Shown here: positions 55,047 through 64,000 of the stretch, piece by piece | How positions within the stretch are numbered: the first letter of the stretch is position 1 | Layout: each line of letters begins with the position of its first letter | Origin: Cycas panzhihuaensis | Taxonomy: Eukaryota > Cycadophyta | Direction: 5' to 3' | DNA length: 64,000 nucleotides | Assembly: GCA_023213395.1 (NCBI GenBank) | Contig: CM041465.1 | Location: forward strand, 80,173,741-80,237,740 | Translations under genes and position numbers: made by a program | Notes under the pieces: generated by a model | What the model saw: only the letters and a program-made list of their open reading frames with translations | The model's database searches: none | Told to the model about the DNA's origin: nothing

Positions 55047-56475
55047 ATGCCTATAATACTTATCATCAACCTTGATGACTTGCCACTATCTTGTCTATAT
55101 ATGAACATTGATTCTAATATTGACAAATCTCATAACCAAAAAGGATGGCCAACCCATAATACTTATGTGTTATTTAAAAATCATATGTTCATCCATCTAG
55201 CCTCCTCTTTCATCTCTTGTATTTTAATAGAGTATCATTCCACCCCCTTATGAAGCTACTTAGGATTTCATAAGACATATCACTGCATTCATACAGATTT
55301 CCTTTGGCCCTATATGAAGTCCACTATCTTCACATTTTTGTTAGAATATAATATTTCTCAAAGAAATAAAGTAGACACTAAGGCCTTGTTAGGCCTTCTT
55401 TAACTTGTACATATCCCCTAGGGTAAATGACAAGACATAGACATAGATTTTATCATAGGTTTACCAACATCAACTAAATTTGACTCAATTTAGGTGGTCA
55501 TTGATAGACTCACTAAATATATGCATTTGATTTCTATTCACACTTTCTATAAATTATCCCATCTTATCCAAATCGTCTTTCAACTCCACGACTTTCCATC
55601 AACTATTATTTATAATAGGGATCTTAAGTTTACTAGCTCCTTTTGGTAGGATCTCTTTTGAGCAATGGGAACCTCATTTAACATAAGCACAATATACCAT
55701 CCTTAAATCAATGGTCAATCTAAGCTTTTAAATAAAACCCTTAAAACTTACCTATGTTATTTTACTTTAGATCATAAAGGGAAGTGGACTTTGTGGCTAT
55801 TATTGGTGGAATATTGGTATAAAGTATTGCACTATTCAATCATAGGTATATCCCCATTTTTGGTTCTATATATACATCATCCCCCATCCCATCATACCTT
55901 AGCCACTAACCTTTGTATAGCTATGGATCAATAAAAGCTTCAAAAGATGGAGTAAATTCTTTATAAAATCAAGTAAAACCTAGCGAATATATAGAATTGT
56001 ATGAAGTAACTCATTGACCACCACTATTTAGATTGTGTATTTGCCATTGGTGATCTAGTATTCTTTCGTCTCTAACCTTATAATAATAGTGTCTCAAGTC
56101 CTACACAAGCCATAAGTTAAGCCCCCATTATTATGCTCTATATAGAGTCCTTAAAAAATTATTTTTATATGCCCTTAAACTTCCTCTAAATACTAGAATT
56201 TATAATATTTTCTATGTCTCCTACCTAAAAAAGTGCCAAGTCAAAAATACTACCCCTAATACCATCATTCCTATTCTCAGTGACAAGTAAATCCTCATAA
56301 TTCCCCTAGACTATATCATTGCCAATAGTCAATGCCATCTTTAGAATTAGACAATCTCTAAGTATTTGGTATAATAGGTTATTTGTGACATAAAAGAAAT
56401 AACTTAGGAGTTAGATGAGTTTGTTAGGCAATGCCCTCATCTCAAACACTTTGAGGACTCATCTTCTCAAGCAGG
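55047..56475 (+). pseudogene. pol: E8, chromovirus integrase with chromodomain remnant
   Basis: Plus-strand Ty3/gypsy integrase: an ILIEYHSTPL..YLGFHKTY zinc-region block, NISQRNKVDTKALLGLL, IDIDFIIGLPTSTKFDSI (first Asp), VVIDRLTKYMHL, TIIYNRDLKFTSSFW (second Asp), an NISTIYHP.INGQSKLLNKTL region, then KLPLNTRIYNIFYVSYLKK. It ends with a chromodomain-like YLV..VICDIKEIT.ELDEF and a HLKHFEDSSSQAGG tail. Frequent stops, many at Trp or Gln positions. No upstream RT is seen, so this is a truncated old fragment. Confidence 0.8.
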
Positions 56476-56672
56476 GGGCTATTATATGACTAAATCTTAT
56501 TAGTAAAATATAGTAATAGTAAGTGGTAAACCACTAGGAAATTAAATTTTAGTATCAACCATTAAACTTTGTGCATAAGCTATTAAGTTTTCTAATGAAA
56601 TCAAGGTTGTTTAGCTTGCCAATAGAATTATTTAGAGAAAGACTCTCTTTTGTCTATGTTAAAGAGGGAGTA
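56476..56672. other. AT-rich gap between E8 and the E6 LTR
   Basis: Probably the 3' tail and perhaps LTR start of the chromovirus. A purine tract GCAGGGGGC follows the pol stop and another (AAAGAGGGAG) lies at about 56661-56670. Ends cannot be fixed. Confidence 0.35.
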
Positions 56673-56767
56673 TGTATGAGATAAACAATGTATAAATCAT
56701 ACAATAATACTGCACATATGGAAAGGTGAAAAACCCATATAAAGGAAGAAAAACCACCTAAAAAATA

Positions 56768-56816
<49 letters not shown>

Positions 56817-57045
56817 AAATGTATAACACATAGGTTTTATTAGGATCTCATCTTTCTCTATCTTCTTTGTCTTTCCTAGAAGATTACGTAAGGTGACTCT
56901 CTTGTTTTAAAGAGAGCAGTAATACAAAGTTCATTGTAATGGACAGCAGTCTATTCACTAAATTTTTAATATAATAATTAAATATATAAATAAATTCTCA
57001 AGATAACATTACATAAACATTAATGTACAAATATTAATTCTAACA
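56673..57045 (-). repeat. E6 3' LTR (copia)
   Basis: Minus strand TGTTAGAATTAATATTTG...CTCATACA, about 373 bases, next to the polypurine tract. The orientation is set by copia coding sequence on the right and by a GGGTTTTTCACC-type R-U5 block. It contains a GT/AT microsatellite at 56769-56812. Confidence 0.65.
56769..56812. repeat. (GT)n(AT)n microsatellite
   Basis: GTGTGTGTGTGT followed by about 32 bases of AT repeats inside the E6 LTR. Confidence 0.95.
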
Positions 57046-57055
57046 TCCCCCTTTA
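57046..57055 (-). other. E6 polypurine tract
   Basis: Minus-strand TAAAGGGGGA directly precedes the LTR start. Confidence 0.7.
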
Positions 57056-57099
57056 ATGGTATTTTTAATATAAAGAGAAGGAGAAGAAGAATAATGAAG

Positions 57100-60000
57100 A
57101 CTTTAGCATGTCACTCCCCCTTTGATAAAGACTTCATCAATCTTTAATAACTTCTATAACTTAACAAACTTGGATTTAGTCAGGGACTTTGTCAATATAT
57201 CTATTATATGTAAATCTATGGGACAATAAGAAAGATTAATAGCATTATTATTAACAATATTATAGATAAAAAATTAATGCAATTTAATATGTTTAGTTTT
57301 AGAATGAGCTACAATATTAGTTACAATTAAAATAAATATTGATTATCTATTTTTTTTTTTTAATGGAAGAAGTAGAAAATAAACCAAACTTATTTAATAA
57401 AGATTTGATCTATAAATAATTTTTACTAGATTCTACTAGTGCATGATACTCAACTTCAATTATAGATAATATAAGAGATTGCATCCTTTTACTTATCTAT
57501 GTAATGGGTGAATAATCAAGAAAGAAAATATACCCAACTATTAACTTGTGATCATCAGAATGACCAACATAATCTGAACTAGTATAACCTATTAACTTGA
57601 GATTAGAGTTATAATAATTATAAGTTAAACCATAGTGAACTATACCTTGAAGATATTATAAGATACATTTGTCTACTTTCTAGTGTGATTCGTGTGGTTC
57701 CTGTATGTATGTAGAACATAAAGCAACAACATAAGAAATATGTAGACAAATATGTATTAGATATATAAGACTTCCAATTAGTTAACAATATAAAGTTGGA
57801 TCATATAGAGGTGTTTAAAAATCAATTAATAGTTTAAGACCTGATTGTAAAGGAGTGAGAGATGATTTAGAATTCTTTATATTAAATGTTTTAATTAAGC
57901 CAAGTATATATTTAGGTTGAGATATAGAAATTAAGAAATCAAAATGATAGATTTGTAAGCCCAAAAAGTAATAAAGAAGGCCTAAGTTAGTTATTTCAAA
58001 TTTATCCATAAGGAAAGATTTCAATTAAAAAATGTCAAAAGGTAATAACCTAGTGATGATAATATCATCAGCATATAAAATTAAAATAGTAATATTATTA
58101 TTTTCTCATTTGAAGTGAATGTTAGGATCACTTATATATTTAATATAATCATTTTGAATAAGATAATTATCTATCTTGATATACCAAGCCTAAGGGGCTT
58201 GTTTAAGTTTGTATAAAGTTTTTTTAAGTTTATAAATAAGGTTGAAATCTATTATAAAACTAGGGGATTAGGATATATAAATTTCTTCATTAAGATTACC
58301 ATTGAGAAAATGACTTTTTATATCCATATGATGGATGTACCAACTGAACCTAGCTGTAAGAGCAATAATAGTCTTAACAGTATTCATTTTTACAACTAGT
58401 GCAAAGGTTTTAGTATAATCAATATCATTTACTTGTGAGAAACCTTCTACTACTAGGCATGCTTCATATTTTTTAATAACTCCTTTAGAAATATAGTTTG
58501 TATGGTAAATCTACTTATAGTCTACTAAAAGTTTTCCTAAAGGAAGAGGTGCTAAGTTTGAAGTAGAGTTTTTTAGAAGAGTCTCATATTTAGTTTATAT
58601 AGCTTATTGTCATATTGGATTGTTACACTCTTCCTAAAACGTTTTAGGGTCATTACTAGATATTATATTAGTTATCAAGGTAAAGTTGGCTTGTAATTTT
58701 TGGGATCTAGTTTCCCTATTATTTAATGGATTACTAGCATTAGTACCATCAATTGAAAGGGTTTTCTAAACACACTTAGGTTATTTACTTCTAAGAAGTT
58801 GATTTAAAGAATTTAATAAATCAAATTTATTTATTTTAATTAAAGTCTAGTTTTAGACTTGTGTTGCTAGACTTTCAATGATTTCATTTTCAACTTGCTT
58901 TTCTGAATAATTACTTGGAACAATATTAGTTAAAATGTCCTCAATAGAAAGATGAATTTAATTAGAATTAAAGTTTGATGAAGATCCTTCTTTATCAAAT
59001 TTAACATCATACCTAATTGTATAATAAGATCTAACAATCATTAAGCTTTGCTTTCTTTACTATAGTTAATGAAGATAAATCTTAGCTTTTAGAATCAAGC
59101 TTTTAATGTTTCTCTTTAGGAACATGTGCCTAATTAATGTTACTAAATAATCTCAAGTGTTTTATCAAGGGTTTACAACTAAACTATTTTTGTTCTGGTA
59201 TAATATTATTTAAAGATTTAGTTAGTAATCTATTCAATAGATAATTAGATCAAGCTATAGCTTCAGCCTATAATTTTAGATCTAAAATTTTCACATATAA
59301 TAATTATCTAGTCATTTCTACCAACATATAATTTTTACATTCAATAATACCATTTTGTTAGAGAGTATAAGCAACTAAATATTAAAATCAAATTCTATTC
59401 TTTATATAAAAAGATGTAAATTCATTACTTGAACACTCTTTAGTATTATCTCATTTAGAACTTTTAATTTTAAGACTAGATTAATTTTTAACTAAAGTTT
59501 TAAATTCAATAAAAATATTAAAAGCTTCACTTTGATGATTTAGCATATATACCTAATATTTTCTAAAGAAATCATTATTAAAGATTATAAAATATCTACT
59601 ATTAGAATATGAAGGTATTTGAAAAAGACTATAGCTATCTAAATGAATAAGTTTGAGTGGTGTTATTGCTCAAAATGTACTCCAATAAAGGAAGGGGTCT
59701 AGATGTTATTTGCCTAAAGCACAGGATTTATAAATACCATAGATGATAGATAAAGTAGAAAGACCATGAAGTATGTCATGCTAGTTTAAGAAATGTAGTT
59801 TACCATAGCTTGTATAACCAAAATATGCATGGTATAACTTACTATTAGGATTAGACTGGGCTATAAATGAAGTGAATAGTTTAGATTTTAAATAAGTTAA
59901 AATTTTCAAACTATAAAGACCTATTTTATGATTAATATGTCCAAAGGTAATAGGTTTAAATTTATTGAATGGTTGTTTAATAACAAATTTATCTTTCTAG

Positions 60001-60960
60001 AATTCCACTATAAGGTTTTTATGATAAATATAATAAATTGATAACAAGTTAGGTGACAATCTAGGAACATAAAATACATTATTATTAAAATCATTTTTAA
60101 GGCCACATCACTTATTCCTTTAACTATTAGATGTGAACCACTACCAAAAGAGATTTCCTCTTTAGAATTAGAACCTAGTTGATAAGTAGATAGATACTCT
60201 TAGTGTCTTATCATATAATGGGAAGCACTAGAGTCTAGTATTTAGGAAGGTGGTCAAATACTTATACTTTTTTAAAATTTTAAAATTTGTACTATACATA
60301 TTAGATTTCTAGTTTTGTCAAGATGGCCAACTTTACAAGGAGGCCATTTACACATTCATTGAAAACCAAAAGCATAGAGGAAGAACTATAAGGTTTTCCT
60401 CCTATAAAGGGAGCTTGGTTTAGAGGCTTAGTATTCACAAGGTCATAAAACTCAATAGAGATAGTTGGACATGATGCATATTATTATAGCATTCTTCCAT
60501 GGACCTACTATTATCCTTTAGGTCTTGAAGGTAAGATGCATGAAATACTTGATAAGGCCTTGAAGGCCTACTTAGGATTTGTTAGGAATGTGATGATCTT
60601 TATGGAATAATATATTATTTATTTAAATCATGTGTAAGTTATTTAACATTATTAAACTTGAAGTAGTTATCAAGATATTCATACATTTATTGGTTAAGGA
60701 TGTTGTAGTTTAGTTTTATTAATTACTTGACTTTTCTATAAGAAGTTAGGAGGACTTGATATAGGCTTTTAATTTTAAATATGATAATAATAAGACATTT
60801 GATACACTCATTAGTGAGTTGTCTAGAATGAAGAAAGGTATGTTTATATAATAGTTTCTTGGGGGCCTTAACCCTGAAATTAGATTTTGAATTACTTCTA
60901 AAAAATCAAAGGTTTTTTTAACAACAAAAGCTCTTGTTCTAGATCTTAAAACAACCATGG
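57100..60960 (-). pseudogene. pol: E6 copia gag-pol
   Basis: Minus-strand domains in copia order. Gag near 60750-60958 is weak. A zinc knuckle remnant (C-K-V-G-H-L-D-K-T) is near 60325-60360. Integrase lies at about 59250-59640: RYFIIFNNDFFRK, VYMLNHQSEAFNIFIEFK, a NEFTSFYIKN stretch and a VAYTL.QNGIIECKNYML segment with the Glu kept. RT lies at 57815-58480: DYTKTFALVVKMNTVKTIIAL, HFLNGNLNEEIYI, and KFEITNLGLLYYFLGLQIYHF. RNase H near 57425-57480 has VEYHALVESSKNYL. It is very AT-rich with dense stops. No matching 5' LTR was found. Confidence 0.75.
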
Positions 60961-62521
60961 ATGGGTGGAAGATACTCTCTTCTTCTTAAGAAGAGTAGCC
61001 TAACATCAATTTGGACAATGGATTTAATGCTATAATGATAGATGAGGAAAATATACAGTCAAAATTAGATTACATTAGTGATAATCAAGGGATAAATTTT
61101 ATTCGATATGAGATGAATAACTCTAAAAATTTCTAAGGAGGTCAAACTCTTGATCAACAAGAACCTACTATCATTGTATTTAAAGATCTTATTATTTTTT
61201 CCCAAATGACACAAGGTAATGATTTATCTTAAACTTTTCATATGATTAATGCATTTTTTGCTAATATAAACTTGTAGTACATTGATAGGAAGTAGGAAAA
61301 TTAACATGAATACATAAAAGGAACTACAAAAGAATCCCCTAATTTAGATGTGCATATGGCCCTATCTTCACTGGACTTTATGCTACCTATAGAGAAGAAG
61401 GATGATGAATTAAACTTAGATTTTAATATATATTGTAATGAAGAGGTAATTCATTTCTTGATTAGTTTTGATGATAACTCTTTATACAAATCAAAACTTA
61501 CTAAAATAAGCATTCAATCATCAACAAATCATCATGAAGTCATAATGTCTATTCGAGCTTCTTTAGAAGATAATTGTAAAATAGAGCTTGAGCTTCATTA
61601 TAGATGATTAGATTTGACTGATTCTCAAGATAAGGAAGGATACCAACTCATTACTAATTTTGGAGATGTTGTTCATGCTCTTATATTAAAGAGGTTGGAG
61701 AATTTTATTGATGATGAGGAGGATCACATAGATTTAATTTTAGAAGTGTAATAGGATAAAGAGACTTTTAAAGATGAAGAGAAGATATTACCTCTCATAT
61801 AAAAATTCACTAATGAGATGGAGGCCCATCAAGAAGTTGAAATAGTTAAGGAAGTTGAAAATATGGTTAGGACAATTGTGGACCATCTTGTTGGTTGACA
61901 ATAATAGGATGATACTACTAGCAGACATAAAGGGTTAGGAAACGTTTTTGAAATAATGGGAAATAAAGATGATTGGTATTTGATGCTAAACATGTATTTA
62001 AAAAAATAAGTTTCCATCTTTTTGTCTAATCTACATGATTATTCCTTATATGATTAGGGACTTTGCTAAAATTTATATTACACCAATGTCCATATCAAGT
62101 TGTAGAGATTCATCCTCAAATTTTGAAAATCATGACTCCATCTTATTCTTCATGGGAGGATCCTTCCATTAAGGCTACCATGAAATAAACTTTAGAAGAG
62201 GTTATTAATGCAAAGGCTATCATTAAAGGAAGTCAAGAATAAGAGGAGTTACCAAGGAAATAAGATGAATTGGATGTACTAACAACTAATTTGGATTTTA
62301 ATTAGGTTCCTTAGGATCTTGTATACTCTAATATGTATCTAATATATTTAAATCTTCACTTTGAGATTGAATTTTTCCTTAAGTCATATGATGAAAAATA
62401 AAGACTACTTTCAACTCTAAAGTCTCCAGCGAAGTTATTAGTTAAAGGTCTTCTATAGAGGAAGGGATGTTACTATTATTTGCTAGTAGTTGGTGAAGAG
62501 AAAATATATTCATAGAATCAA
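60961..62521 (+). other. Unrecognised coding-like stretch
   Basis: The plus strand has long acidic open blocks, the best at 61350-61607 (85 codons: LPIEKKDDELNLDFNIYCNE, NHHEVIMSIRASLEDNCKIE). The same frame continues past single stops through GYQLITNFGDVVHALILKRL and DDEEDHIDLI to about 61860. Another frame carries on from about 62040 (QVVEIHPQILKIM, YSSWEDPSIKA). Lys/Glu/Asp-rich composition and spaced stops look like a decayed protein rather than random AT-rich DNA. It may be part of a retroelement polyprotein, but no family is recognised. Confidence 0.4.
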
Positions 62522-62993
62522 TGTGATAACTAAACTTTAAACCATGTAAAAAATAAATATCATAAACAAGTCAAGCACTCAATAAATAACACCATGATAT
62601 TTAGGTCTAAGAATAGACCTTTTATTAATCTGAGCAATAATTAAAGAATTACATAGATGAATAAACCCTAACTCTTCTCATTAACTCATTAAAGACTCCT
62701 CCACACCACGTTACATATGTCATTATATAAGAATATATAGACACAACATTATAAGATACTACCTTATGGTCTTATAATATAATGGGAATAAATCACATGC
62801 TAACAAAGACCCATATAAGACACTAAAAACTTTTTCTTAGGGGCTTGTGCCCCCAAACCCCTACTTAGGTGGCCACTAGTCCCCTAGACCTCCCAACTAG
62901 GGGCCCTACAATAGGCCCCCAAACCCTATAAAGGGGCTTAAGTGTAATGACTATATCCATGTAACACTTGCAAAGTGTTCAACATATCTAACA
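62522..62993 (-). repeat. E7 3' LTR
   Basis: Minus strand starts TGTTAGATATGTTGAACAC at 62993, with PPT-like AAGTGGGAGAT (62994-63004). The left end is approximate (TGTGATAAC at 62522). It contains a cluster of GGGGCTT/GCCCCC and TAGGGG motifs at about 62838-62940. Confidence 0.6.
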
Positions 62994-63009
62994 ATCTCCC
63001 ACTTGTTGA

Positions 63010-64000
63010 ACACTTTATAAGAAACCTGCATACACAACTACTTAACGCCAAATCACAAACACCCATTAGATTTCTACACCATCTAAAATTCTCTATGTTA
63101 ACAATCTTGGTTAATGAGTCTATAGCATTATCTTGTGTAGAAATCTTATATAAATCCACCTTGTGATCTTGAACCATTTGTCTTACAAAATGGAACTGTA
63201 CATTAATATGCTTTAACTAAGCATGAAAAATAGGGTTCTTTGCTAGGTAGATTACACTTTGACTATCACAAGCTATCCTCATAGCATCTTACTTAAAGCC
63301 AATATCTATATATAATCTTTGTAACTAGACTGCTTCTTTACATGCATGAATAACTACTATATACTTTACTTTAGTGCTAGAAAGTCCCATAACTTGCTAT
63401 CTTTTACTCATCCAACTTACTACACCACCACAAAGGGTAAAAATATACCTACTTGTAGATCTTCTGCTGTTAAGATCTCCAACCCAATCAACATCAATAA
63501 AACCTCTCATGTTAACTATTCTAATCTTCATAAGACCTCCTTGATAGCAAATTTCATAGTCTGATATACCCTATAGATACCTAAAAATCATTTTCACAAC
63601 CACCTAATGCTCTTGGCCTGGGTTTGACATATACCTGCTAATTACTCCCACTATATGGGTAATGTCTAGTCAAGTGCAAACCATTGCATATATTATGCTA
63701 CCAACAACACTAGAATAAGGGATAAATGGACAAATGCCATGTCTTCAACTTTTTAGTGAGTCTTTGGGTGTTGTTTAGTTGATAATTTTAAACCAACAAG
63801 AAGAGAAACATTAACTAGTTTACTATCCTACAACCTAAACCACTAGAATATTATCTTAATATACCATCTTTGGCTAAGCCAAATCTTCCTATTTCTCCTA
63901 TCCCTTTTAATCTCAATGCCTAAAATAAAATGTGCAGCACTAAGGTCCTTCATCTCAAAGTGAGATGTTGGTTGGATTTTCACAAGTTGGTTCATTTCTT
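63010..64000 (-). pseudogene. pol: E7 copia RT end and RNase H
   Basis: RT end near 63850-63960: HFEMKDLSAAHFILGIEIKR and RKIWLSQRWYI. RNase H near 63120-63350: VIHACKEAV, MRIACDSQSVIYLAKNPIF, HINVQFHFVRQMVQDHKVDL and ISTQDNAIDSLTKIV. These are classic copia RNase H blocks (CDSQSAI..AKNP, TKHID...HF.R). Decay is milder than in E6, with few frame changes. This is the RT/RNase H fragment of the element that owns the LTR at 62522-62993. Confidence 0.88.

Larger units (their letters stand above)
62522..64000 (-). mobile_element. E7, copia element, 3' end (continues past the window)
   Basis: The LTR and the end of pol of a minus-strand copia element. The LTR end, polypurine tract and RNase H are in the expected order. 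gag, protease and integrase should lie to the right of the window. Confidence 0.75.

Noticed and set aside
56476-57045. Plus-strand chromovirus 3' LTR starting after the purine tract at about 56661
   Set aside because: The block ending TTCTAACA fits better as the minus-strand 3' LTR of E6, because a polypurine tract and copia RNase H lie to its right. The alternative cannot be fully excluded.
1-64000. CRISPR arrays, bacterial operons, rRNA or tRNA genes, organelle DNA inserts, host single-copy genes
   Set aside because: None was seen. Repeats are LTRs, tandem duplications or microsatellites, and all protein motifs recognised belong to LTR retroelements or the antisense gene.

Overview
This window is intergenic heterochromatin from a large plant (seed-plant) genome. 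No host gene, rRNA or tRNA could be supported. Almost every base belongs to nested LTR retrotransposons. The evidence is Ty3/gypsy and Ty1/copia protein motifs, paired LTRs with target-site duplications (TSDs), tRNA-type primer sites, and an excess of in-frame TAG/TGA/TAA codons at Trp and Gln positions, which is the decay expected from cytosine methylation. The species cannot be named from this sequence.

Positions 1-52653 are built mainly from three copies of one unusually large Ty3/gypsy family (about 17 kb, LTRs about 2.7-2.9 kb), assigned to the Tat/Ogre-like lineage because it carries a second, plant-type RNase H besides the one inside pol. E1 (minus strand) runs from before base 1 to 28991 and is split inside gag by E2. 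E2 (plus strand, 7508-24531) is the most complete copy, with both LTRs and a CCTTG/CCTTA TSD. E3 (minus strand, 29013-52653) has a 3' LTR cut short where E1 begins. E3 is itself interrupted by copia element E4 (38005-45600), by an LTR remnant (29850-30338) and by a complete 325-bp TRIM element (52320-52644). The order in each large element is LTR - gag - protease - RT - RNase H - integrase - antisense gene - separate RNase H - LTR.

The most interesting content is the antisense gene, present in all three large copies between integrase and the 3' LTR on the strand opposite to pol. It has a TATA box, an 8-codon first exon ending at GTGAGT, a phase-0 intron of about 490 bp, a long second exon of about 1.2 kb with plant-mobile-domain-like motifs, a phase-1 intron of 114-177 bp, and a third exon rich in coiled-coil-like sequence. 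The exon-intron structure agrees in the three diverged copies. A gene lying antisense to the element's genomic RNA would keep its introns through retrotransposition. A GC-rich hairpin motif is shared between intron 1 of this gene and the LTRs.

Positions 52654-64000 are AT-rich and older. They hold fragments of three more copia elements (E5, E6, E7, all minus strand), the integrase-chromodomain end of a chromovirus (E8, plus strand, 55047-56475), and a stretch with coding character that was not recognised (60960-62520). The inferred order of events is E5, then E3 inserted into E5, then E4, the TRIM and E1 inserted into E3, then E2 inserted into E1. All coding regions seen are decayed, so nothing here is likely to be an intact autonomous element.
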